DNA of 8,543 nt from Bacillota bacterium (GTDB lineage Bacteria; Bacillota; Bacilli; Bacillales; Cytobacillaceae): NCBI GenBank assembly GCA_023389895.1, contig JAEWDX010000121.1, positions 1-8,543 on the forward strand, in the 5' to 3' direction. Position numbers and translations under genes: made by a program. Shown here in pieces: positions 1-5,517 of the stretch (positions within the stretch are counted from its first letter, which is position 1; each line of letters starts with the position of its first letter). The notes under the pieces were generated by a model that saw only the letters and a list, made by a program, of their open reading frames with translations, did no database searches and had not been told where the DNA came from.

Positions 1-1074
1 TAATAGACGTTTTAAAAACTTCTTGAAGGACTTTTCCCTCAATGTTTCTTCAAGTGGATACAAGTCAATCCACAATTTATTTTGATGATGCTTCCAAAGC
101 GGCACTAATTGAAACCCCGTTAAATAGATAAAGAGGATAGCCACTAATACTTGAGCAGCTCCAAAAGAGATGAAATAAATGAGTGCTGCCCCAATGATTG
201 TCAAGCGAATAAACAACCCAAAATAATCTCCTACACGTGAAAACGTTCGAACATATAAATGGCTAAATGTATTCTCGTGTGCAAATTCTAGGCGCGCAAA
301 CAGCCAATCTAACCATTTTCTTCGTTTTACTCGACCTCTTAATTTCGGTACATCTGTAAATAAATTAGCAAATCGATAAAAGGAATTCATACGCCTTTCT
401 TCCTGCTCAATTAAAAACTCCCATTTCAAGCCCTTTGCCTTTGTTTTATTATGATAAAACAAGAAAAGAATAAACAATAAAATTAATTCTGGAAGGAGGA
501 AAAGCATACTTGTATTTGAAAAAAGCAGAAATAGAAACACAGTATTTACAGCATATCTTATGACAGAGTCAACGAGATGAATAGCCGTTTCAACATAATA
601 TTGAACTTTCCAGCGAATAAAGAGATTGAGCAATTTCACGATTATCATCGCAAGCAAAAAAGGGAAAAACATTTGGAAATTTCCATTATTCAAACTTGCA
701 TACATTGGCATAAATACACCAAGCCCCATAAATATGAAATAAGCTTGAATGATAAAGCTAATCATTAAGGAACGATTAAAATATCCAGAAAGTCTAATTT
801 CAAGGGGAAGAAGGAAAATCTTATCTGCATTCGTTAGGAATGTATAAATTGGGCTAAATGTCAGCAAAAACCCTAATACGATCGCCATAATCGTCGCAGC
901 GGGAAAATGCTCTGGAATAGTCTTTAGCCATTCTTGATAAGAATATGCTCCCATTCCAATTAAAAAAACCATCACAATCACATTATGACCATTAAATATG
1001 TAACGCGAATACCGACTTATTTCTTTAAAAGTTCGGCCAAATCGCTCTTTCCATAATTGCTTCTCATCAAACAT
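1..1074 (-). CDS. ecsB: EcsB, ABC transporter membrane subunit (3' end beyond window)
   Basis: This is the integral-membrane partner of the EcsA ATPase. The frame is open for 358 codons from ATG 1072-1074 to base 1 with no stop, so the C-terminus is cut off; the B. subtilis protein is about 400 residues. Hydrophobic segments lie near residues 28-44, 57-78, 102-120, 135-152, 178-206 and 286-320, separated by basic loops (for example around 245-253), as expected for an ABC-2-like permease. The start lies inside ecsA: the two genes overlap by 8 nt (1067-1074), which implies translational coupling. The Shine-Dalgarno site is a modest AAGGAAGAAG within the ecsA end. In B. subtilis, ecs mutants are defective in protein secretion, competence and regulated intramembrane proteolysis through RasP; the transported substrate is not settled. 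Identity rests on the EcsA partner, topology and synteny. Confidence 0.93.
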   Translation of the reverse strand, partial: MFDEKQLWKERFGRTFKEISRYSRYIFNGHNVIVMVFLIGMGAYSYQEWLKTIPEHFPAATIMAIVLGFLLTFSPIYTFLTNADKIFLLPLEIRLSGYFNRSLMISFIIQAYFIFMGLGVFMPMYASLNNGNFQMFFPFLLAMIIVKLLNLFIRWKVQYYVETAIHLVDSVIRYAVNTVFLFLLFSNTSMLFLLPELILLFILFLFYHNKTKAKGLKWEFLIEQEERRMNSFYRFANLFTDVPKLRGRVKRRKWLDWLFARLEFAHENTFSHLYVRTFSRVGDYFGLFIRLTIIGAALIYFISFGAAQVLVAILFIYLTGFQLVPLWKHHQNKLWIDLYPLEETLREKSFKKFLKRLL

Positions 1075-1807
1075 AATCTTCTTCCTTCGTTAACTGAATA
1101 TAAATATCATCAAGTGTTGCTCCCGGCATCATAAACTGATCCCGCAGTTCTTGCAATGTACCTTTCGCTCTAACCTTTCCTTCGTGTAAAATGACAAACC
1201 GATCGCAATATCTTTCTGCTGTCGCAAGAATATGGGTTGACATCAGAATACCTGCACCATTTTCCTTCATTTTTTTCATTAAATCGAGCAATGACTGAAT
1301 GCCAAGTGGATCAAGGCCAACAAACGGCTCATCAACAATATAGAGTGAAGGCTGAACTAAAAATGCACACATAACCATGACCTTCTGTTTCATTCCTTTA
1401 GAAAAATGAGCCGGAAACCATTTCAACCTTTTTTCCATGCGAAATTCTTTTAAAAGCTTTTCTATTCTCCGTTTAAATTCCGCTTGTTCTAAATCATATG
1501 CCATCGCCGTTATTTTCAAATGCTCCTCTAACGTAAGCTCATCATATAAAATCGGTGTTTCCGGCACAAATGTAAATTGCTTGCGGTATCCTTCCTTATC
1601 TTTATGAAAGCTTTTCCCATTAATTAAAATTTCACCGCTATGCGGTTCCATTAAACCAATTACATGTTTAATCGTTGTACTTTTTCCAGCACCATTTAGT
1701 CCGATTAAACCAACAATTTCTTTTTCATTCACTTCAAAAGAAACATCCTTTAGAACAGGGTTTTTTGTATAGCCTCCCGTTACATTTTCTATTTGCAAAA
1801 GAGCCAT
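1067..1807 (-). CDS. ecsA: EcsA, ABC transporter ATP-binding protein
   Basis: A 246-aa cytoplasmic ATPase that would power EcsB. All nucleotide-binding motifs are visible: Walker A GLNGAGKS at residues 36-43 (Lys42), an ABC signature FSKGMKQK at 135-142, Walker B LYIVDEP at 155-161 with the catalytic Glu160, D-loop GLDP at 164-167, and the switch histidine His192 in STH. The Q-loop position reads FVPETP, so Glu83 stands where many ABC proteins have Gln; to my knowledge this is common in ABC-2-type and Ecs ATPases and is not a defect. The start ATG 1805-1807 is preceded by GGAAGGAAG. It is first gene of the ecsA-ecsB operon and diverges from hit across a 626-nt gap. Confidence 0.97.
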   Translation of the reverse strand: MALLQIENVTGGYTKNPVLKDVSFEVNEKEIVGLIGLNGAGKSTTIKHVIGLMEPHSGEILINGKSFHKDKEGYRKQFTFVPETPILYDELTLEEHLKITAMAYDLEQAEFKRRIEKLLKEFRMEKRLKWFPAHFSKGMKQKVMVMCAFLVQPSLYIVDEPFVGLDPLGIQSLLDLMKKMKENGAGILMSTHILATAERYCDRFVILHEGKVRAKGTLQELRDQFMMPGATLDDIYIQLTKEEDYV

Positions 1808-1831
1808 TTCTTCTTCTTCCTTCCATTATTT

Positions 1832-1860
1832 ATCATATATTTATCATACTATCATTGTAA
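1832..1860 (-). promoter_or_regulatory. Putative sigma-A promoter of ecsAB
   Basis: Read on the minus strand, TTACAA (1855-1860) and TATGAT (1832-1837) are separated by exactly 17 nt. They match the sigma-A -35 and -10 consensus at 4 of 6 and 5 of 6 positions. Transcription would begin near 1825, leaving a short leader of about 20 nt with the ecsA Shine-Dalgarno site. A second TATGATAAA copy nearby could offer an alternative -10. This is a pattern match only. Confidence 0.5.
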
Positions 1861-2000
1861 GAAAACAATCAGCAACTTGTCCACTTTCAGAAGGCTCAAA
1901 TAAAATTCTTTGCAGTATGAATATAAAAAAATCATTCGGGTATTCTAATGTTTGAAGGGGAAAGGCTAATTGATAACATAAAAAATTATCAATAATTGAA

Positions 2001-2063
2001 ATGAGGTGTCTGTTGCAGACAACAGCATTTCTTAAAAAAGCTTTTCTAAACGTTCAGCACTAA
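2001..2063 (+). CDS. Mini-ORF 1 (20 codons, beginning MRCL), speculative
   Basis: The ATG inside the first AAATGAGGTG box opens a 20-codon frame, MRCLLQTTAFLKKAFLNVQH, ending in TAA at 2061-2063. No Shine-Dalgarno site precedes this ATG. Alternatively GAGGTG itself is the ribosome-binding site and TTG 2013-2015 starts a 16-residue peptide in the same frame. The peptide is mildly basic and amphipathic. I recognise no family. The only support for coding is agreement with the other two units at the Met-Arg-Cys-Leu start. Confidence 0.2.
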   Translation: MRCLLQTTAFLKKAFLNVQH

Positions 2064-2150
2064 AAGGGTTGGTTACATTAAACCGTAACCAAATGATCAA
2101 ACACAACTGATCAATAAAACCTTAGTTCAGTCTATAACATTCACTTTTAA

Positions 2151-2192
2151 ATGAGGTGCTTGTCAAAGACAATAACTTGCTTTATACGTTGA
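2151..2192 (+). CDS. Mini-ORF 2 (13 codons, beginning MRCL), speculative
   Basis: The second box opens MRCLSKTITCFIR followed by TGA (2190-2192). No ribosome-binding site lies upstream of the ATG. A TTG at 2160-2162 follows GAGGTG by only one base, too close for normal initiation. TATAAC at 2133-2138 could be a weak -10 without a good -35. Listed because it shares its first four residues with mini-ORFs 1 and 3; function unknown. Confidence 0.18.
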   Translation: MRCLSKTITCFIR

Positions 2193-2225
2193 ATAACATA
2201 TAAAGTCAGCAAGGGGATGGTCAGC

Positions 2226-2254
2226 TTGGGCAAAGATCGAAAAAATTCTAATAT
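2226..2254 (+). promoter_or_regulatory. Possible sigma-A promoter of the third unit
   Basis: TTGGGC (2226-2231) and TAATAT (2249-2254) are spaced by 17 nt. Initiation near 2261 would give a transcript of about 110 nt carrying the third AAATGAGGTG box and ending at the hairpin terminator at 2335-2370. The -35 and -10 are each moderate matches in an AT-rich context. Confidence 0.35.
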
Positions 2255-2272
2255 AAACACAATCATTTACAA

Positions 2273-2301
2273 ATGAGGTGTTTATGAAAGAAATATCCTA
2301 A
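2273..2301 (+). CDS. Mini-ORFs 3 (MRCL stop / MKEIS stop), speculative
   Basis: The third box opens ATG AGG TGT TTA TGA (2273-2287), a four-residue frame. Its stop overlaps, as ATGA, the start of a five-residue frame MKEIS (2284-2301) that has GAGGTG 3 nt upstream as a possible ribosome-binding site. Both are too short to support as genes by themselves; they are reported as part of the repeated arrangement. Confidence 0.12.
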
Positions 2302-2334
2302 AGTAAAAACGTAAAGAAAAAAGTTTCCCCTTCG

Positions 2335-2370
2335 AGGGCAGGATTCCATGCGAATCCTGCCCTTTAGATT
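2335..2370 (+). terminator. Intrinsic terminator upstream of hit
   Basis: A perfect 11-bp stem AGGGCAGGATT (2335-2345) / AATCCTGCCCT (2353-2363) with a 7-nt loop is followed by TTAGATTTTAT. The stem has six G-C pairs, unusually GC-rich for this region. It lies about 70 nt before the hit start, so it either ends a short transcript from the ecsA-hit gap or attenuates read-through into hit. On the minus strand the T-run is farther from the stem, so plus-strand use is favoured. Confidence 0.8.
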
Positions 2371-2410
2371 TTATCCATGATAAAATAAAAGCAGTAATGA
2401 ATAGTCATTA
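2369..2410 (+). promoter_or_regulatory. Putative hit promoter region with two palindromes
   Basis: TGATAAAAT (2378-2386) is an extended -10 (TG, one base, TAAAAT) without a recognisable -35. It sits in the inverted repeat TTTTATC-cat-GATAAAA (2369-2385). A second inverted repeat, TAATGA-atag-TCATTA (2395-2410), would cover the early transcribed region. Either could bind a dimeric regulator, but no specific regulator is recognised. Confidence 0.35.
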
Positions 2411-2433
2411 AACATAAAAGGAGATGTACATAA

Positions 2434-2862
2434 ATGAACGATTGTATTTTTTGTAAAATTGTAAAAGGTGAAATCCCTTCTGCCAAGGTTTTTGAAAATG
2501 AACATGTGCTGGCATTTCTTGATCTTAGTCAAGTCACAAAGGGTCACACTTTAGTCATTCCTAAAAGTCATAACGAAAATATTTTCGATATGGATGCTAC
2601 TACTGCCCGCAACATATTTGAAGTAGTACCGCAAATTTCAAATGCGATTAAAGATAAACTTCATGCAGCTGGGATAAATCTTGTCTCAAATGCTGGAGAA
2701 GCAGCGGGACAGGAAGTTTTCCATTTTCATTTGCACTTAATCCCTAGATATGGAAGTGGCGATGGCTACGGAGCTGTGTGGAAATCCCATCAATCAGAGT
2801 ATACGCCCGCTGATTTACAAAAAATCTCAGAAGGAATTCAAAAGCAAATAAAAGTTTCTTAG
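2434..2862 (+). CDS. hit: Hit, HIT-family (histidine triad) nucleotide-binding protein
   Basis: A 142-aa cytoplasmic protein of the HINT-like branch, whose members hydrolyse purine nucleoside phosphoramidates and related AMP conjugates. The triad HFHLHLI is at residues 97-103 (His97, His99, His101); the histidine that forms the covalent AMP intermediate is in this motif. CIFC (Cys4, Cys7), together with His46 and His97, looks like the structural zinc site seen in many bacterial HIT proteins. The length is normal for the family. AAGGAG at 2418-2423 precedes the ATG by about 10 nt. It diverges from ecsA and leads the hit-serC-trpP block, with 104 nt before serC. Its physiological substrate in Bacillus is not established. 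Confidence 0.96.
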   Translation: MNDCIFCKIVKGEIPSAKVFENEHVLAFLDLSQVTKGHTLVIPKSHNENIFDMDATTARNIFEVVPQISNAIKDKLHAAGINLVSNAGEAAGQEVFHFHLHLIPRYGSGDGYGAVWKSHQSEYTPADLQKISEGIQKQIKVS

Positions 2863-2966
2863 TTTTTGCGTTTTCTCCTCTGTACAAACGCTAAAAATTT
2901 GTTACGATATGTGTATCTTTATTTCATTACAGCGTTGCCAAATTAAAAGTTTCGGAGGGGAAAATA

Positions 2967-4043
2967 ATGAATCGTGCCTTAAATTTTAACGCAGGGCCAG
3001 CTGCCTTACCTAAAGAAGTTCTTCAAGCGGCAGAAGCGAATTGGCTGAATTTCAATGGAAGTGGAATGGCCATTATGGAACTAAGCCATCGCAGTAAAGA
3101 ATATGAAGCTGTTCATAATGAAGCACAACTATTACTAAGAAAGCTTCTTTCTATCCCAAACAATTATGAGGTTCTTTTTCTACAAGGCGGAGCTAGCTTA
3201 CAGTTTTCCATGGTGCCAATGAATTTATTAACAGAAGGAAAAGTGGCAAATTATATTTTATCTGGAGTATGGTCAGAAAAGGCGCTGAAAGAAGCGAAGA
3301 AGATCGGAGAAACAAGAATTATAGCTTCAAGTAAAGAGATGAATTATCGTTCAATCCCAGCCTTCGATCCGAGCTCATTAACAGATCAATCCGCTTATCT
3401 TCACATTACGAGCAATAATACGATCTATGGTACTCAGTGGAGTATGTTCCCAACTGTTCAAACTCCTCTTATTGCTGATATGTCTAGTGATCTATTGAGC
3501 AAGCACTTAAATATCGAAAGCTTCGACCTTATTTATGCAGGAGCGCAAAAAAACCTTGGTCCATCAGGAGTTACCGTTGTTATTATAAAGAAGGATTTAT
3601 TAGCTAACGAGAATGTAAGCTTGCCAACAATGCTAAACTACAATACTTTTGCAAGAAATAATTCTCTCTACAACACGCCCCCAACTTTAGCCATTTATTT
3701 GTTAAAGCTTGTGCTCGAATGGGCTGAGGAAATGGGTGGCTTGCCTTACATAGAAAAAATGAATGGTGAGAAAGCAAAGCTATTATATGATTGCATCGAT
3801 GAAAGTGAAGGCTTCTATATTGGTCATGCTGAAAAAGAAAGCCGTTCAAAGATGAATGTAACCTTTAATCTTCAGGATGAAGCAACAACAAAGACATTCC
3901 TGGAAGAAGCAAAAAAAGCAGGATTTGTCGGCTTGAATGGGCATCGTTCTATTGGTGGCTGCCGTGCCTCTATTTACAATGCTGTCCCGCTTGAGCATGT
4001 GGATGAGCTTGCCCAATTTATGACCAATTTCAGAAAAAAATAA
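2967..4043 (+). CDS. serC: SerC, phosphoserine aminotransferase
   Basis: A 358-aa PLP-dependent class V aminotransferase. It converts 3-phosphohydroxypyruvate and glutamate to O-phosphoserine and 2-oxoglutarate in serine synthesis, and can also serve in pyridoxine synthesis in organisms with that route. The N-terminus NFNAGPAALP (residues 6-15) is typical of SerC, FLQGGAS (71-77) belongs to the cofactor phosphate cradle, ITSNNTIYGTQW (147-158) is the family block around the cofactor ring, and Lys195 in AGAQKNLGP is the Schiff-base lysine. HRSIGGCRASIYNA near the C-terminus carries the substrate-binding arginines. CGGAGGGG lies 7 nt before ATG. The length is full. No T-box or other leader element is evident in the 104-nt gap after hit. 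Confidence 0.98.
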   Translation: MNRALNFNAGPAALPKEVLQAAEANWLNFNGSGMAIMELSHRSKEYEAVHNEAQLLLRKLLSIPNNYEVLFLQGGASLQFSMVPMNLLTEGKVANYILSGVWSEKALKEAKKIGETRIIASSKEMNYRSIPAFDPSSLTDQSAYLHITSNNTIYGTQWSMFPTVQTPLIADMSSDLLSKHLNIESFDLIYAGAQKNLGPSGVTVVIIKKDLLANENVSLPTMLNYNTFARNNSLYNTPPTLAIYLLKLVLEWAEEMGGLPYIEKMNGEKAKLLYDCIDESEGFYIGHAEKESRSKMNVTFNLQDEATTKTFLEEAKKAGFVGLNGHRSIGGCRASIYNAVPLEHVDELAQFMTNFRKK

Positions 4044-4077
4044 CAGAAAATTTAGTCCTTTATTTTTGAAATAAGTA

Positions 4078-4086
4078 TGTTATAAT
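4078..4086 (+). promoter_or_regulatory. Extended -10 promoter of trpP
   Basis: TGTTATAAT combines the TG extension with a perfect TATAAT (4081-4086). No good -35 hexamer lies 16-18 nt upstream, as is usual for extended -10 promoters. Transcription would start near 4093, giving a leader of about 79 nt that contains the hairpin and the triplet repeats described next. Confidence 0.65.
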
Positions 4087-4102
4087 AAATGAAAGTTTTT
4101 CG

Positions 4103-4126
4103 CTGTAGGCAAGGAGTGCACTACAG
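4103..4126 (+). other. Leader hairpin in the trpP 5' UTR
   Basis: CTGTAG (4103-4108) and CTACAG (4121-4126) are perfectly complementary. Inside them GCA (4109-4111) pairs with TGC (4117-4119), leaving a bulged A and the loop AGGAG. It falls about 10 nt from the predicted transcript start and ends just before another GAG triplet. It could protect the 5' end, present triplets to TRAP, or mask a Shine-Dalgarno-like AGGAG. The structure is seen in sequence; function is inferred. Confidence 0.5.
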
Positions 4127-4174
4127 GAGAAACGAAAATATTAGTTTAGCCAAGAAGAGGAGAGTTGAGAAATG
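4106..4174 (+). promoter_or_regulatory. TRAP-binding (G/U/A)AG repeats over the trpP start
   Basis: Triplets UAG 4142, UAG 4147, AAG 4152, GAG 4157, GAG 4162 and GAG 4167 follow each other with exactly 2-nt spacers and lead in register to the AUG at 4172. More widely spaced UAG 4106, GAG 4114 and GAG 4127 lie upstream. The series covers the Shine-Dalgarno site (AGAGGAG). In B. subtilis tryptophan-activated TRAP (MtrB) binds such repeats over the yhaG/trpP start and blocks ribosome access. The same control is strongly implied here and predicts an mtrB gene elsewhere in this genome. Confidence 0.88.
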
Positions 4175-4699
4175 AATACGAAGAATCTTGTTGCCTTATC
4201 TCTGTTAGTGGGAATGGGTGCTGTACTGCATGCGGTCGTTCCTGGGTTTTTCCTTGGAATGAAGCCTGACATGATGCTAACAATGATGTTTTTAGGAATT
4301 GTTCTTTTTCCAGATCGAAAGAGTGTTTTATTGCTAGGGTTAGTTACAGGGCTCATCTCTGGATTAACGACTACCTTCCCTGGAGGACTTTTTCCAAACA
4401 TAATTGATAAGTTCTTCACTTCGATTATCTTTTTTGGATTATTTTTAGCTGCTAGCAAGCTGCATAAATCAATTGTAACTGTGGCGATTTTAACAGCTGT
4501 TGGAACGATTATTTCTGGTATTGTCTTTCTAGGTTCAGCTTACTTCATTGTCGGCTTACCTGGTTCGTTTGTAGCCTTATTTGCAGCAGTTGTTCTACCT
4601 GCAACAGCTGTTAATACCATTACAATGCTTGTATTATATCCAGTTGCTACAACGATTTTAAAGAGAACAAGACTAGTCGAACAAACGATAAATCATTAA
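4172..4699 (+). CDS. trpP: TrpP, tryptophan transporter
   Basis: A 175-aa integral membrane protein of the TrpP family, small and very hydrophobic, with about five or six helices near residues 5-25, 33-47, 52-70, 83-96, 100-125 and 130-160. The architecture resembles ECF-type substrate-binding S-components. LGMKPDMMLTMMF (28-40) and TFPGGLFPN (68-76) are loop-helix blocks I associate with this family. It would import L-tryptophan. The start ATG is in perfect register with the TRAP triplet repeats, which confirms it, and the ribosome-binding site AGAGGAG lies inside those repeats. Synteny after serC agrees with B. subtilis yhaG (renamed trpP). The gene has its own extended -10 promoter and ends at a terminator 25 nt downstream. 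Confidence 0.93.
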   Translation: MNTKNLVALSLLVGMGAVLHAVVPGFFLGMKPDMMLTMMFLGIVLFPDRKSVLLLGLVTGLISGLTTTFPGGLFPNIIDKFFTSIIFFGLFLAASKLHKSIVTVAILTAVGTIISGIVFLGSAYFIVGLPGSFVALFAAVVLPATAVNTITMLVLYPVATTILKRTRLVEQTINH

Positions 4700-4724
4700 A
4701 GTTCATATTGGACATTATAACTTG

Positions 4725-4755
4725 AAAAAACTCGCATTTGCGGGTTTTTTCTTTA
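4725..4755. terminator. Terminator shared by trpP and the convergent 63-aa gene
   Basis: AAAAAACTCGC (4725-4735) pairs with GCGGGTTTTTT (4740-4750) around the loop ATTT; one pair is T-G. The T6 run followed by CTTT gives a classic plus-strand terminator. The A6 run on the other side makes it suitable for minus-strand transcripts too, ending the gene at 4766-4957. Confidence 0.9.
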
Positions 4756-4765
4756 TAATAGCTTG

Positions 4766-4957
4766 TTATCGAAAGCTCTGTATCATTAAACCAAGCAGAA
4801 AAAAAGCACCTCCAAGTAAAATTAATGCGATCGCCCTCTTTTTCAAGATATACTTCGGCGGATACATTCCAGGCTTTTTTATCGCTAATATAAAATAACC
4901 CCCACTAACCATTAATAAGAGACTAATCAGAAAAACTGCTCTTACGATTCCCGACAT
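4766..4957 (-). CDS. Small two-helix membrane protein, unknown function
   Basis: A 63-aa protein with hydrophobic helices at about residues 4-25 and 42-59, joined by a basic, proline-containing loop (KKPGMYPPKYILKKR, 27-41). With the positive loop the likely arrangement is a hairpin with both ends outside. The start is well supported: GAGGTG lies 5 nt before the ATG, within AAATGAGGTG. It is inserted on the opposite strand between trpP and yhaH, a position where I do not recall a B. subtilis gene. It shares a bidirectional terminator with trpP. I do not recognise the family. Confidence 0.75.
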   Translation of the reverse strand: MSGIVRAVFLISLLLMVSGGYFILAIKKPGMYPPKYILKKRAIALILLGGAFFLLGLMIQSFR

Positions 4958-5140
4958 CTGCTCACCTCATTTTTAAACATAGCAACCTACTATTGATATG
5001 TATGCTTGTTTTCTAAACGCTATGTAGATTAACAGAATGATTATCCTATTAAAAAAATTTCACATTTTATCATAATTGAATGAAGGAAAATAGGGTATTG
5101 TAGTAAAATAGAAATAACTATTGTTTTTGGGGTGAATATT

Positions 5141-5509
5141 GTGAAAGCAAAATCAGTATTACTTGGATTTCTCATTGGCGGAGTAGCAGCAAGTATCAGT
5201 ACATTATTAACAACACCGGTTTCTGGAAAAGATTCAAGACAGTATATCCGAAAAAATACAGAATGCTTCAAGAAGCAACTAATTGAGCTGAAATCTCAGC
5301 TTATTGATTTAAAGAATTCCCTCATCCATGCATCTAAAGAGGGAAAGGAATCCATTTCAGCTTTTTCATCCGAATTAAAGGCTTCCATCAATAACTGGAT
5401 GGAGGAAATTACTCCTAATCAACAAAATATCCAAAAAGAATTACAAGCGATTGAGATTGCCATCCAGGAACTTGAAGAAAATTTAAATAAAGAAAACGCA
5501 ATAAAATAA
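5141..5509 (+). CDS. yhaH: YhaH-like YtxH-domain membrane-anchored protein
   Basis: A 122-aa protein with one N-terminal transmembrane or signal-anchor helix (residues 6-25, LLGFLIGGVAASIST) followed by TTPVSGKDSRQYI, the usual small-residue/proline then basic YtxH signature. A long, mostly helical tail (38-119) is rich in Lys, Glu and Leu and probably forms coiled coils near 41-62 and 94-118. I chose GTG 5141-5143 because GGGGTG at 5129-5134 is its ribosome-binding site at 6 nt; the in-frame GTG at 5132 is part of that site. YtxH proteins are small envelope-associated, often stress-related proteins without a defined activity. The gene has its own terminator. Confidence 0.88.
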   Translation: MKAKSVLLGFLIGGVAASISTLLTTPVSGKDSRQYIRKNTECFKKQLIELKSQLIDLKNSLIHASKEGKESISAFSSELKASINNWMEEITPNQQNIQKELQAIEIAIQELEENLNKENAIK

Positions 5510-5517
5510 TTTTTTAA

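Larger units (their letters stand above)
1999..2280 (+). repeat. Three dispersed copies of AAATGAGGTG
   Basis: Exact 10-mers lie at 1999-2008, 2149-2158 and 2271-2280, with starts 150 and 122 nt apart and all on the plus strand. A fourth copy, on the minus strand at 4963-4972, is clearly the Shine-Dalgarno region of the 63-aa gene starting at 4957, since GAGGTG pairs with the Bacillus 16S rRNA 3' end. That favours a ribosome-binding role for the other three. Flanks of the three copies are only loosely alike. Confidence 0.75.
1861..2433. other. Gene-poor gap between ecsA and hit with a three-unit array
   Basis: No ORF of ordinary length exists here on either strand. The gap contains three copies of AAATGAGGTG (1999-2008, 2149-2158, 2271-2280) on the plus strand, each opening a mini-ORF. 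It also has inverted repeats at 1970-1992, 2007-2021, 2069-2092 and 2160-2172, a TGATCAA direct repeat (2094-2100, 2108-2114), and a GTCAGCAAGGG/GTCAGCTTGGG pair (2205-2215, 2220-2230). The gap ends in an intrinsic terminator (2335-2370) and the hit leader. Plus-strand transcription stopping before hit is the simplest reading, so a small RNA or micropeptide locus is possible. I recognise no known RNA family. Confidence 0.6.

Noticed and set aside
577..768. 63-codon plus-strand open frame
   Set aside because: It lies entirely antisense to ecsB, whose product is an uninterrupted membrane protein, and has no ribosome-binding site or family resemblance.
1675..1860. 61-codon plus-strand open frame
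   Set aside because: It is mostly antisense to the start of ecsA, including the Walker A region; composition reflects the opposite strand.
1938..1943. GGGTAT upstream of the first box as a sigma-B -10
   Set aside because: No GTTTAA-like sequence occurs 12-14 nt upstream.
1861..2433. CRISPR array or insertion-sequence remnant in the ecsA-hit gap
   Set aside because: The repeat units are only 10 nt of identity at unequal spacing, and there are no terminal inverted repeats, target duplications or transposase fragments.
2863..2897. Hairpin TTTTTGCGTTT / AAACGC-T-AAAAA after hit as a terminator
   Set aside because: The stem has a bulge and few G-C pairs, and it is followed by mixed sequence and not a T-run. 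It may be a weak structure but I do not call termination between hit and serC.
2863..2966. T-box or riboswitch upstream of serC
   Set aside because: The 104-nt gap is too short for a T-box leader and lacks the T-box sequence and an antiterminator/terminator pair.
3604..3849. 81-codon minus-strand open frame
   Set aside because: It is antisense to the C-terminal half of serC, a full-length conserved enzyme, and shows no family features.
4141..4458. 105-codon minus-strand open frame
   Set aside because: It is antisense to trpP and to its TRAP leader; the trpP reading is supported by helices, start signals and synteny.
5041..5271. 76-codon minus-strand open frame
   Set aside because: It overlaps the start and upstream region of yhaH on the other strand and has no Shine-Dalgarno site.
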